Origin: Ciona savignyi
Taxonomy: Eukaryota; Chordata; Ascidiacea; Phlebobranchia; Cionidae
Length of the DNA stretch: 64,000 nt
Assembly: GCA_000149265.1 (NCBI GenBank)
Contig: CH002905.1
Location: 843,186-907,185 of the forward strand
Direction of reading: 5' to 3'
The stretch's first letter is position 1. The number at the start of each line of letters is the position of its first letter. This document shows positions 10,417 through 21,790 of the stretch, piece after piece. The position numbers and the translations under genes were made by a program. Under the pieces are notes generated by a model. The model was not told the DNA's origin and made no database searches. It saw only the letters and a program-made list of their open reading frames with translations.

Positions 10417-11790
10417 ATTGAAGAAACCAAGCCAACCCGACTCCTGTTTTGCTTTAATCGTTATTTGTCCCAATCGTTAAATACAATTACAAACTAATAA
10501 TCAGTGAATTGTCAATCGCCTTAAGATTGCAGCTAGCCACAAACAAAATGACCTTATATTGTTAATTTCCGGCCACACATAGTCTATAAAGCATAGTATT
10601 TAATCAACCCTTTCAATTATACGTTGGATACTGTTGTGAGAAAAATTGATATCTTTCAACAAGTACGTTCCTGTATATGGATCAACGAAGTCGGCATACA
10701 TTATTTCATTCTTCAACGTGTAGCCAAGATTCTTGGGTATATCTCCTTGGCTAACTCCAACCTAAAAAATGGTGGTGTCTTTCTAAGGGGCGCAAAGTAT
10801 TTTAACGATTGCCCACATGAGAACTACCTTATTCTTTCATATACCCCCGGAAATTCTTCCAAACAATATATGCATAACCAATCTTAAGAACAATATAATT
10901 ACGCGTGTGAATGAGATGAAAGCACATAATTAAGATAGCTTGTTCCTACACACCTATACTTAACCCATTTCCTGGAAATTTAAATTTATATAATTCTTAA
11001 AGCATGGTAGATATATATAAAATAAATGTAAAAAACACATCTATACATTGATTAGGAATTTATTTCAATTAAAACAAAATGTAACCAATCAATACCCATT
11101 TTCGGTCATTTTCCTGTAAATACCTATAACTTAACCACAAGCAAAAGGGAACGAAAGAAATATCCAAGTCTGTTCGGTTATTAAGTGTATAACGGTATGT
11201 TTAGTTGTATTCCAACAAAAAGTGTCAAACACATGTTAGCCACCACTATTGTTAAGACCCATTGTTACGGACAAAACTGTATTATTGAAATTGTGATTTC
11301 TATTAACATTGGGAATTTTATGGATAGGCCATTATTACGTCAATTATACCACTGTCTCGTATTCGAGTATTGCAGCCAAAAACGTGGTGTACGGAATTTT
11401 GCTTAGTAGTACACTATTTAACGGTTTATTATGGTTGGTTGGTAACTTGTAAAATTGTTAGCCTGAAATTAGAATGTAAATGTACCATGTTATGTCTTAA
11501 GCACGTAAGTCAACCTTTTTTAAATCGTTCATTCTGGCCGTTTAATATTGGACGTGCATGCTGGGTAAAACGCATCTGAAAACCCTATACCTGTCTTGTT
11601 GTTGGAGCGTATCCAATACCCATTTTGACTTTTTGTTTCTGCATACATAAACGATCGGTTCCATTTATATCTAATCACTCTTGGTATAAATTATACAAAG
11701 CGTAAAACTTTTGTTTCTGCAGCAGAAACTAATGGGTTTCCGAGTTACATATCCAAACCTAATATACAGTACATGTTTTTTGAATAAATA
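10417..11790. other. Intergenic, repeat fragments only
   Basis: No gene seen. About 11000-11160 resembles, in direct orientation, 30100-30240 at the outer edge of the large duplication. 11585-11765 is a fragment of the GTTTCTGCA terminal-repeat family. Open stretches at 10624-10887, 11185-11406 and 11370-11579 show no domain or conserved counterpart. Confidence 0.5.
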
Positions 11791-12213
11791 TTTTAAGGTA
11801 TTGGATGTCTGCATTTTTGTTTAAAATGAAATAAATTGCCTATCAATTTATACATGTGTTTTTTCACATTTATTTTATATATATCTACCATGCTTTAAAT
11901 TTTGGATTTATATTACGAATACACGCTTGTTATAACGATACTTCGGTTAATATATTATTTACTTGACTGTAAATAAAACAATTATTACAGTACAGTTTTT
12001 ATACATTAGGTTTGGAGGCCACGTCCGACTATACCTGTACTTTTTCCCGTTTCCATTTTTTATAAAAGGTCATGCATCGTCAAACACAGACCATTTTGTT
12101 GTTTAAAATCGTCCATTAGGTTGAGCCAATAAGCTGTATCTCTAAACTAAATCACCGATTCGGTGCAAAATTTACATTCAAGATAAAATGCAATGCATAG
12201 TAGGATAAAACGG

Positions 12214-12310
12214 TGACGTTACGTCATATAACCCATGTCTGTTACATCACATATGACGTTGCGTCATAATGTCCATGTTTGTTACATCACAGGTGACGTT
12301 GCGTAATAAT
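12214..12310. repeat. 40-bp tandem repeat carrying CRE-like palindromes
   Basis: TGACGTTACGTCAT at 12214, TGACGTTGCGTCAT at 12254 and TGACGTTGCGTAAT at 12294 are spaced exactly 40 bp apart, with the surrounding TTACATCAC and ATAATGTCCAT also repeated. The right arm (28680-28735) retains two degenerate units. The sites look like tandem ATF/CREB half-sites, but a regulatory role is only inferred. Confidence 0.6.
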
Positions 12311-13116
12311 GTCCATAGTCACTGGAGACAAGGCATTGCGTTGCTTAATGACATGACTGAGCTAGCAACTGGTTTCTAACTCATACAGTTCTAAGCTTCT
12401 GGCTATATTTGAGCTAAGGTTTGTAAAAATCAAAACCAAATATAGTGATGGTGTTTCCTTTTATTCCGGTAATCATTAAGCAGTCGGTCGAATTAATCTG
12501 AAAAAAAAACACTCTTTATACTATATACTGAACATTAATATAATGTATGTAAAGGAAGGTATATATAATATCGGATGACAGGATAGGAAATATGAGTTCG
12601 CTACAGATATTACCAGCATGAATAAAAATACGAGATTTCACTTGGCATGTTATTGTGGGCTTTCTTTGAAATTTCGATTCTTTTTTGCGTCACGCTGGTG
12701 ATAGATATGTCATGTCGCCAGGTTATTGGCATAAAGGAGTTATCTAGTGAGGTTAAAACTTTAGAGAATCAAGTGGCTTGTTGTTATTTTGAAACGACCT
12801 TTAATTTTACAAAAAAAAAACAAGGGAAGCTCTATCGGAAAAAATGTAAAAATAGGCCTATTTTAAGCATTTCTAGCGTTATCGCCGATATTTCCGGATT
12901 GGAAAATCAAATATTTGCTTGAAAGTTGAAGGTTTAATTAGCTTTTTTAAATATAAATGAAAAAACATATTAAACAAAACTAAATGCAAATAATTTACCA
13001 TACTAAACGTTAATGAAACATACACCTCAGTTTGATAAGTTTTCAAAGAAAATAATTCCCAATTTTGATAAAACATAGAAACAAAAAACTTACACAAAAT
13101 CAATGTCACGCAGTAA

Positions 13117-13482
13117 TTAAGGTAATGCCGTAACTAAAAAAACTAACCAATAATCGTCACGTTCGGCTTCCTTAAAGACATTTTCATCTGAAATAAACAT
13201 CATTGTGTATATAGATAAGATTATCTCAAAAATGCATTCGATAATTCGTATATGCATATCGTACATAGTCTTACAGAGAATCTTACGATTTCTTATAAAA
13301 ATCTGTCAACAAGTTTTAGGAAATCTTACAATAAATGTGGATCTAATACCTGGGAATAAGTTCCAGCGTCTTCGTCGATCACTACGACGACGTCGGATAG
13401 GTATAGTCCATCTAGACGCATCTACATCTGTGGCCATCACAAAGATCACGAGCGCAAACAACAAAAGCAGCGACTTGTTCAT
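13117..13482 (-). CDS. Secreted arginine-rich cationic peptide precursor, left copy
   Basis: On the minus strand the exons are 13482-13350 and 13187-13117, with donor GTATTA, acceptor TTTCAG and matching phase 1, giving 67 residues. The signal peptide is MNKSLLLLFALVIFVMATDV. A strongly basic core follows (RRRRSDRRRRW, ending NLFP). Exon 2 starts with an acidic stretch (DENVFKEAERDD). This layout of leader, cationic segment and anionic tail is that known for Ciona antimicrobial peptide precursors (the MAM and PAP families), so a similar role is plausible but not proven. Compared with the right-arm copy at 27594-27944, two bases are missing after GATTAT, so the tail is read in another frame and runs eight residues longer (WLVFLVTALP). 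An ATATAAA box lies about 310 bp upstream in both arms. The start follows an acceptor-like TTTTACAG, so a 5' non-coding exon is likely. Confidence 0.65.
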
Positions 13483-13787
13483 CTGTAAAACAAAACTCAT
13501 ATAACCCATCACTAATATAAGCATTACACGCACACTACCTTTAAAATCAAACTGACTTGAATTTTGCGTTGTACGATGGTAAATATACAGTCGACTGGTG
13601 ATTCTGCGAAAAACAAACGTCATTTCTTGGAAGAATCAACCAAGGATAGGAATCAGTAAATGGAGTCGCATTGACTGTAGTAGTTGGAATCTCCATCTGG
13701 AGGAAACTGCGATGCACAAACTCGTTGCTGCAAATCGTGCAAAAAAACGCGCAAAATGCTCAGCAACCCCGCGAAGACATTCGGTGG

Positions 13788-13794
13788 TTTATAT
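13788..13794 (-). promoter_or_regulatory. Conserved TATA-like box of the left peptide gene
   Basis: ATATAAA on the minus strand, at the same distance (about 310 bp) from the start codon as ATATAAA at 27281-27287 in the right arm. The flanking bases are also conserved. Confidence 0.4.
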
Positions 13795-14625
13795 CAAAGC
13801 CAAGTTAGAGACGAGTGTCCCATATGGATTATTTATCGCTTATTGTAAAACCTCATTTATTTAAAAGTCCTCAATGTGTTACTGCAAGCAAAAACATATG
13901 AATCAAACAGTCTAGTTGTAATGGAATGAGTATTGGTGGTTTACAGTTCCATAAACATTTAGGTATTTAAATAAGACTAACGACGTATATCAGTCATTTG
14001 ATTGCTTTTTATTACAAAAATTTAAAGATGTCTTGTTTATGGAAATCGGATCGGCTAAACTCGAGTAATAGGCCAAGAAATATTACTTAGTGGATAAACA
14101 AAATTGTAAGCAGCATGGCGGTATATTACTGGTCACGTGATCCTCGCGCGATACGATATCCATTTGACTGGAAATTGTGTTCTTTTTTTAATTAAAATCG
14201 GTTAGAGTGCTTTATTGCTAGCACAATTTAACATGCATTTGTTTATACTAGCACTACTTACGAACTGAAGCTCCCAAGCCACTGAAACTCTAAAAGTTGA
14301 CTCCACAAATCCGAGCTCCGTCACAGAAGGTTGATTTATTCTTAATTACACGCGAGCACAGTCGAATTTACAAAGCTGGTGAATAAAGTCGTCTGTACTA
14401 CTAGTGATGGTATGCATAGTTCTTGGCTGATATATCTTAAACGCGTTAAAACTTTCAGCGTTTAAAATTGCGGTTTCACCGATAAAGTTACTGCTTCAAT
14501 ATTAAGTTTTACAATGTTACCAGCTCTGGTGCTCATGTTAAAGCGATACTTAAGCTTTAACTACTCTATATTTTTAAGCAATAAGGCGTTATATTGCATA
14601 CAGTGCACATTGACCTTAGCGAATT

Positions 14626-14926
14626 AGGATAGGATAGGATAGGATATTCATGTTTATCTTCGTGAATGGGAAAACCAAGGGGGTTAACACACGGGCAATC
14701 GTCGGATCACCCCGCGCCCATCGTCGGGTTACCGGAGCTATTGCAGTGTGTTGTATATGATAGTCACGTTCCTTCAATTTGGTAGAACCTATTAATCCGC
14801 TGGGTTCAGGCAATGTCCGTAAAGTGCCTTGCCCAGGGACACAACCGACTAGCTAGCGACCAGTTTCGCACCTGCAACCTTTCGATTGAAAGGCGACGCA
14901 GTTAACCGTTAGACCAACGGGCCGGA
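14626..14926 (-). mobile_element. Near full-length tRNA-derived SINE
   Basis: Read on the minus strand it begins CCGGCCCGTTGGTCTAACGG (A-box region) and has GGTTGCAGGTGCGAAAC (B-box region). It continues with the CTAGCTAGTCGGTTGTG body and ends in CCTATCCTATCCTAT. It lies in a left-arm-specific block of about 0.7 kb that the right arm lacks. Confidence 0.85.
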
Positions 14927-15524
14927 ATTGCTATACACCTGGTTACTATTTACTCTTGGTCTAACAAAGTGTAGAACGTTTGTTTCTGCAGCAGAAACTT
15001 CCAAATACCAATCCAAACTCGTCCAAACAAATTCCTTAAAAAATCTAAAAAATCCAAATTTTAAACAGAAGGAATAGGTTTACTAATTACTGTTTCAGAC
15101 TGTAAAAGAACAAGATATTGGCTTCAAATCCGAAGAAGTACATATTGATTTTACTTCGTTTATTTTCTTTGTCATGCTCGTGACAGGCATGTCCGTTAGC
15201 CAGTTCATTGAGTAGAACGAGTTATCCAATGAGGTTGAAACTTTTAGGAATGCAAACTAGCATGATCATAGTTTACCCCGACCTATAATTTTCTAGAGAA
15301 GCAGAAACCTTGCTATCGAAAAAAATGCAATAACAAAATTATTTTGTGGAATGTGTGGGGTAAACTGTGACAGAGTATGTCATAAATAAATCATACAATA
15401 ATGCAGAAAATCTAACAAACGTAAACCATTAATTGGGGTTGTGACAAATCGTTTATTGAGTAAACAATATATCTTCACAACTTGCTAAGAGCTATACATA
15501 TATATACATAATGTAGATTGTAGA

Positions 15525-15625
15525 TATAATCAAATACACAGGTATCATAAAATATAATCAAATGCACATGTATCATAAGATATAATTAAATACACATATA
15601 TCATAAAAGATAATACTAGGTAATG
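15525..15625. repeat. AT-rich minisatellite (unit about 28-33 bp)
   Basis: Repeated TATCATAAGATATAATTAAA-type units. The right arm holds the same array, more regular, at 25500-25640 (ATATCTTATGATACCTGTGT units). Confidence 0.75.
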
Positions 15626-15984
15626 ATCTTAAGGTTGCCAAAAACAAATGTAATGGTTGAATTTGATGGAATGTTGTGTTTAACCCAGATATCTAACAGA
15701 AGTATAAACCATAAATTTGTTTTGTAAAAAGGAGTAAATCATCAATAAAAGCAACAAATCCATTATAAATTTAAAATGTGGGTCTGTAATTAATTATTTC
15801 TTTGGTTATATTTTTAAAAGGAATTTTATGTTTTTAACGTGTCGCTGAAAAATTTAATTACAAAACATTGTGCATGGAAAATTCTGACAAAAATATATAG
15901 TTCTTTTTATATTAGGGGATTTCTTTTTTATTCGTTTCGACTCAATATGTCTTATTATAAAGGCTTTGACCTAACAAGGTTCGT

Positions 15985-16100
15985 CCGTTTAAAGTCTTGT
16001 GGTTAAGTGCGTCGCCTTTAATACACTGCAATAGCTCCGGTAACTTGACGGTGGGCGCGAGGTATTCTGACGATTGCCCTTGTGTTAACCCTATTCTATT
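15985..16100 (+). mobile_element. SINE fragment, internally deleted
   Basis: TTGTGGTTAAGTGCGTCGCC is the SINE head. It is joined directly to ACACTGCAATAGCTCC and ACGATTGCCC from its tail half. It is absent at the equivalent place in the right arm. Confidence 0.6.
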
Positions 16101-16334
16101 TATTGAATACAAAAATACTTTCAGAATTATTGATTGGACCAAGTATAAAAATTATTGTATCAGCTTTACGAGTTTTGCTTAAATTATTTAAAAGTTGTCG
16201 CAGACGTGATTGTTTGAAAATGATTAACAATGATTATCAGCAAATCGTTTGTTCCTGAAGACAAACTTATCTTTTGATCTGGTATGTAACAACGATTTCC
16301 GGGTAAATCTGCAATCAAAGATTTAAGAGTTTTG

Positions 16335-18575
16335 TTATTTAGAAGCTGAAACCTCAATAGCGTTCCAAACCTGCTGTTGCTTATACACCACGTATTCCTT
16401 GTACTTGAGTCCACCTGGAGAAGGCACCCCGGTCACAGAGTGGTATCCTTGCGGCGCTGTATCATATTTATGCGATTGTAGGAGTTTCTTACTGTTACCT
16501 GGATGTAAGTAAGGTTGTGTGGCCGAATGGTCAGATAAGTATATTTTTTTTTAAATTTTATAAAACGGTTGTAGTAACCAGCCTATTTTTTTTAAATATA
16601 AAAACGGTTCTAGTAACCAGCCTAACCTGGGTTCGAGTCCTAGCTTGGTAGAAAAAAAATTGAAAAAAGTCCGTATATAGGCTTACAAATATATATAGCG
16701 TATGACTTTAGAAACAATATTATATTAAATGTTGTAGCTTAGTATGTCGTAAATTGCCCTACCCACACTACACAGGCGTCAGGATGAATGCCTTTATCTA
16801 CCACTCCATTGGGCCTGGGTCATTGAGCAACGCGCAAGGCAATTAACACGAATGTAAAAACCTTAAAAGTACAGAGTGTCCCAAAAAATGACACCATTTT
16901 AAAATCACACATTAAAAACCTGTGAATTCCAGAAACTCAATAAGCACGTGTGCTGTACTGTAGACAACGCGTAAATGACAATATTTTTTTAAATAAATTA
17001 TGTCAACTCATATGCCTGTTAAATTTCATTGAATTCGAGTTTATACTTTTTGTGATATTTGCATCTTAATTGGTGTCATTTTTGGGGGACACCCTGTACA
17101 ATACCCGATATTAAAAGAAATGGCTATTTACCGATGATTACCCGGCAGAGAAGCATTTTTCTTGAACAACGATAACAAGATGTGTCCCCGTGTCTGGGAC
17201 ACCCGTCTTCCCCGAACACATATTGATTTGCTTTGGACGATATATCGGCAAAGTAGAAACCACTACCGAACATTCCATTTGGATTCGTTTCGCTCTTGTC
17301 AAAACCTGAAAATTGTGGAGTAAAATGCGCAGGTCATGCTAGGTCATATAATCGTCCTTCATCTAATTCTAAACGGTGGTGGGCTCGAAACCAGACTTTC
17401 GCTAGTGTTTTTGCATGAGACAAATCACTTACCAGAATATAAAAAAAACGGTCTTAGAGGACAGCCCAATATGACTTCGAACCTTAGGTCGATAGAAAAA
17501 AAATAAATAAAAGAAAATGTCTGAATCATAGGTATAATAGAATAAATGTCTGAATCATATACTAATACACTGCAATAGTTTCAAGTATGAAATCTTCTGA
17601 CGAATGCCTCAACGATAACTTTCATGCGTTTTCCTATCTACGAGAATAAACATAATATCATAAATTAAAGCTTAAGCCCAATGTCTGCGTTTAAAGCTCT
17701 GGCCTAGTACTGCTAGATGTTAGTAGGCTATAGCCTAATTTTAATAGTAGGCCTACTTTTATAAACAGTTAGCCTATTGTTAATCACGTTTGTACCAAAT
17801 TCAAGAATATCTTTCACATTGTCAGTTCCGTGAAATAGTATCTTTTCGTGTGTTGGATAAACGTTCTGCTTATAGCTGTTGTACCGGTCCATGAGGCTTT
17901 GGTTTCCAATTCTATCAATCTTTAAAAATGAAACATTCGAATTACTTTACTTTGGCGTACAAGTTATCTACAGAATTTTCGTAATCAGATAGAATTAGCT
18001 TATATATTTTTATACAAGATTAGACGCCTCGTTTAGCGTGGTTTAATAGACCCACAAGCTAGTAATAACGTCCCACCTACCGCCTGAATATTGTATGACC
18101 GGAACATCCCTCCAACCCCCCCTTTGTGGACCAATATTGTCTCTTCCATAGCATCAATGATCCTTTCTGAAGCGTCGCATTGAAGGCTTATGCCCACAGA
18201 AGAATAATTTCTTGAAATATGCGTAGTATAATTTTAGTGTATATTCCAGGCTGTCTATCTGTTTTTCAACTGACACTGTGCAAAACTACAGTAGTAAGAC
18301 TGGAGCTCTGTGAGTGAGGACGCCATCGGTATGAAGGCATAGTCAAGAATTGTCGAATAGAAACGAGCAATTGTGTAATATTAGAACGTTAAAGTTTGAT
18401 TCCCTAACTTTTCAATATGTCTTACACCGCATTATAATTACAAGGTTATCAATGTGCTGAATAGCGCGTAGGCTACTTACCCTTTGCCAGGAGGGCATAC
18501 GAGAGAGTCACAGCGTTCCAGTGGTCCAAGTGACTGCAGTACTTCGTTCAAATACATAGTATAGGAATTATCCAT
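16335..18575 (-). CDS. Tankyrase-type PARP, catalytic domain only (left copy)
   Basis: Minus-strand exons: 18575-18481, 18210-18081, 17919-17796, 17305-17132 and 16498-16335, of 95, 130, 124, 174 and 164 bases. They give 228 residues with no in-frame stop. The product is almost only an ADP-ribosyltransferase domain. It has YNIQAIDRIGN at its start, the NAD-binding histidine in LFHGT (H105), [13 protein letters not shown] (Y134) and the catalytic glutamate in KYKEYVVY (E209), so the H-Y-E triad of polymerising PARPs is complete. [12 protein letters not shown] matches the C-x2-H-x4-C-x2-C zinc site peculiar to tankyrases. Ankyrin repeats and SAM domain are absent, and so is any obvious targeting domain. 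It is transcribed divergently from its twin at 22480. Intron 4 holds a tRNA-like SINE and a 225-bp MITE. It is probably functional; substrates are unknown. Confidence 0.88.
16511..16650 (+). mobile_element. tRNA-like SINE, second family
   Basis: GTGTGGCCGAATGGTCAGAT resembles a tRNA-Ser/Leu 5' half, and ACCTGGGTTCGAGTCCTAGC resembles the B box. Between them a duplicated AT-rich segment with AACGGTT.TAGTAACCAGCC makes it too long for a tRNA. The equivalent element in the right arm is at 24930-25046, in opposite orientation, so it came before the inverted duplication. Confidence 0.6.
16872..17096. mobile_element. mariner-like MITE, left arm only, TA target duplication
   Basis: The left end CAGAGTGTCCC and the right end GGGACACCCTG (complement CAGGGTGTCCC) are inverted and continue inward through ATGACACCA. 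TA flanks both ends (16870-16871, 17097-17098). The right arm near 24727 shows the uninterrupted site. Confidence 0.8.
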
Positions 18576-19012
18576 TTTTAACACTGAATAATATATCCTA
18601 CAGAGATACAAGTTAAACACCTTCTCAGAAAACCAGCAAAACAGAAATAAAAGTTTAAAGAGCTTACGTAAGCTGAATACTGTATTGTTACCACACCCCA
18701 CACCTTAATTTGTTTTAATTGGTACATTATATTTGCACACAACTGTTGTATTTACAAAGGGGGTTTTTCGTGACGTTTTTAGTTAGATGTTCGTTAGATA
18801 ATTGGTAATTGTGGAAATTCAGTTGTGCGACCAGTTTAACCAATAAAATAAATGTCTGACTACTTACTCAACCAACTTCATAAACGACCAAACACGATTT
18901 CTAGCTCAGCATAATGTTATTCGAAACTATAAATTGTACAAAAAACTGGCACGACAGCACTACTGTTTACTTCAACGTGATGTATTTCTGTGTTAGAAAT
19001 TGTCTCGCTTAA

Positions 19013-19484
19013 AGGGGAACTGAAATCAATTTTAGGAATATCTTAATAAATGGAAAAAGTACTTATTATTCTAAATGCATTTAAATACGAGACCTGTATA
19101 CCTTAGCATTTAGCTTAGGTCCAGGACTGTGCAGGCCTTAATGACCGCTTAAGGTAAGCTGTCACGCGCGTACATTGGGTTAATTAGGCTATATGACAAG
19201 TGTCATGCTAAGTCTTAATAAAAAAACGAAAATATCACGCTCCTGCAGGCGCTTCTGTTACTAATTTACCTCGAAACTGGCACATGAGTGTATACAACGC
19301 ATATAGGCACGAAATCTCAACAACGTCAATGACGTAATAAGGGAAATTCCCTAACATAAAGTAAAATGCATATCTGCTTATAACATTTTAACAAAAATAT
19401 ATTGGAAGAAACTGATTTGATTTTTGAAATCACACTATTTTTTCCATTTATTAAGATATTCTTAAAATCGACTTCAGTTCCCCT
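19013..19484. mobile_element. TTAA-flanked MITE with terminal repeats of about 45 bp, left arm only
   Basis: The element starts AGGGGAACTGAA and ends TTCAGTTCCCCT. The inverted match continues for about 45 bases, to AATAAATGGAAAA, with three mismatches. TTAA lies at both borders (19009-19012, 19485-19488), as with piggyBac-type insertions. It has no counterpart in the right arm. No coding capacity. Confidence 0.8.
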
Positions 19485-20264
19485 TTAAAATAGCACAATG
19501 TTACACACATTTCACTGTTTTAGTATCACAGTCACAAATAATTTCTCATTCTTCAAGCACTTTTTAACTCAAATCAAAACTTTAAACTACCTACCTATGC
19601 CAGTATATCCAAATGAATGACGAATGCGATTTAACCTAACATGCACGAGCGAGTTAGGAAAACCCGATTGGAAACCCGCACAATCCCTAAACCGTGATAA
19701 CGCACTGCCTGCGATGAAAACCGTGATAACGCACTGCCTGCAAAAAATATGGCCATGTAATTTTACAAAACAAATATGCCCATGTAAAGAGGCATATTGT
19801 CGAGCACAATCAGTGTTTGTTGAGTTTTATAAGTTGGTTGTATTTCTGAACTTTGAACATATTTGCTTTTGTCCGAGGCAACTTGTTTGTAATGGGTGGC
19901 TGTGAGCTTGTTTGACTAGTCCATTAGATGGGCGACTAAAAAAAACTATGACGCATGACTGAATTAACATAAACACATAAAGAGTGTTAGTTTAAAAAAT
20001 AAGAAATTATTGTTAGATCACATCTCCTTAAATCGATGGAAAATATCGTTAAGAAAGTTCTCTGCAAACCATATCGAACTTTAACCGTTTTCGTTAAGTC
20101 CTAAAAAATGTAGGAAGAAACTTAGCAATTTTGTTAAACGCTTTAGAGATAATGAGCTAATGAGTATCTGATATGTAGTGGAAGATTTAGAGAAAATGCC
20201 ACAAGGGGAATTCCCACAAAAGCGATGATGTAAGAACGAGGGCCGTTTCAAATACTCTATTCAT

Positions 20265-21025
20265 AATACATGGATATCAAGTTAGGATTCGTAACTGGGT
20301 AACCCGTTAGTTTACGCTTGCACAATTAAAATATATCCACTTTGTTTTAGATATACCAAGTGTGATTTGTTAATCAGGGAACCCGATTGTTGCTGCATGC
20401 AACACTGCGTGCATTAACGTCCAGTCAAAATGAATTATACAAGTGTCTTTATTAAACTTTGGATTTAAGCTTTAGCACCCCTGCTTTATTTTCTTGTTCT
20501 ATAGGGGCAAGCGCATTTGGCAGCTCGTCGCTAAACCAAAAGGTCACTTTAGGGCTTAGGCTGTCCTTTGAAATTGTAAAGTCGGTGCTTGTCTGATTTC
20601 TGACTCCGATGACTTACAGCATAAAACTTAGAATATAGACTATAGACGCACGACAAGACTTTTATTCTGTAAGCTGCATTCTATTACTGAGAATGCAGCA
20701 CATAGTAACGCGGTTGGTGGGATATATTGTACGGTACAATACCTATTTTAATTGCGATAATTGACTGGTGTTTTAAATACAAAGGGAGGTGTACTCGTCG
20801 TAAAACGACGCAAATTACTTACTTTAAGATAGAAACTGAAGCTAAACAATCTTATACACGGTTTATGTAGGTGTCGTGTGGACATAGCCCTATTATATCA
20901 TAAAAATTATTGTTAAGCAATTTTAAATTGTGGAAAAATCTAAGATTTCCTGTGATATTTTTTGTTTCTGCAAGCGTAGACTAGCGGGTTACCCAGTTAC
21001 GAATCCTAACTTGATATCCGTGTAA
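20265..21025. repeat. Palindrome centre: spacer bounded by inverted copies of a repeat
   Basis: TATCAAGTTAGGATTCGTAA at the left is mirrored at the right (TTACGAATCCTAACTTGATA), and the match goes on through GGGTTACCC and GCTTGCA. The terminal motif belongs to the same family as the elements at 4294-4541 and 11585-11765. The roughly 600 bp between (20331-20949) is not self-complementary and shows no gene. Confidence 0.7.
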
Positions 21026-21599
21026 TATGAATAAAGTATTTATGTCTGTTTCTAAATAAAAACAAACAAAGAGCCAACATTCCTTAATTTTTCAACTTTA
21101 TTGAAACATTTTTTTAATTCCCACGTTGAGTGTAAAAATACCAATTACTGACTTATTTGATATATGTTTGGGAAAATTATATTGGTATACGACTAAATAG
21201 ACCACCGCATATTCAACACAAATTAAAATAATCCTTTTGAGACGAGAAATGTCGACTGTCAAAGAATAATCGGCGCTAAAAATGGCAAAAATACGTGAAA
21301 ACGACCCTCGTTCTTACATCATTGGTTTGGTAGGAATTCCCCTTGCGGCATTTACTCTAAATCTGCAACTACATATATCAGATACTCATTAGCTTATTAT
21401 CTCTAAAGCGTTTAACAAAATTGCTAAGTTTCTTCCTACATTTTTTAGGATTTAACGAAAACGGTTAAACTTCGATATGGTTTGCAGAGAACTTTCTTAA
21501 CGATATTTTCCATCGATTTAAGGTGGTTTTTGTGTCCAGCTATTTTATACACGTGAGAGCAATAAATTATAATTACATATATTATTGGATCTCTCGGAA

Positions 21600-21790
21600 T
21601 TTCTCTTTGGGGTATGAAGTATCAAGAGCTTATGTGAGCTAATACTGTGTTGTTACCACACCTTACACCTCACTTTGTTTTGATTGGTTCATTATATTTG
21701 CATACAACTGTTGTATTTACAAGGGGGGATTACCTGTGACGTTTTTAGTTAGATGTTACTTAGATAAATAGAAATTGTGCTACTGGTCGT
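21600..21790 (+). repeat. Extra copy of the PARP upstream region
   Basis: GTGTTGTTACCACACC, TTGATTGGTTCATTATATTT and TGACGTTTTTAGTTAG match the DNA upstream of the left PARP exon 1 (18650-18800) in direct orientation, and that upstream of the right PARP (22285-22400) in inverted orientation. It sits in a block absent from the corresponding place in the left arm. Confidence 0.65.

Larger units (their letters stand above)
11800..20330 (+). repeat. Left arm of an inverted duplication of about 9 kb
   Basis: Read in reverse complement, this region matches 20950-30210 in collinear order. Anchors include the segments near 12010/29960, 12150/28770, 13100-13480/27590-27960, 13700/27350, 14190/26830, 15200/26500, 15560/25600, the five PARP exons, 20040-20240/21310-21530 and 20270-20320/20965-21025. 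Exons match very closely and intergenic parts are clearly diverged, with many indels. The outer edge near 11800 is diffuse. Confidence 0.85.

Noticed and set aside
10624..10887. 87-codon open frame
   Set aside because: Contains SINE-like fragments (GGGGCGCAAAG, ACGATTGCCCACATG), no domain, no splice context.
12647..12922. 91-codon open frame that looks like a small membrane or coiled protein
   Set aside because: Related copies at about 15155-15330 and, inverted, at 28080-28300 and 26380-26560 carry stops and indels in every frame, so it is a repeated non-coding segment.
13598..13864. 88-codon open frame, partly conserved with the minus strand at 27267-27512
   Set aside because: It is antisense to the promoter and 5' region of the cationic-peptide gene. 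The shared part is explained by the arm duplication, and the frames diverge at both ends.
14881..14926. Possible tRNA gene (also 23584-23650 and 59660-59706)
   Set aside because: A and B boxes are present but the acceptor stem cannot close, and every copy continues into a shared SINE body with a CCTAT tail.
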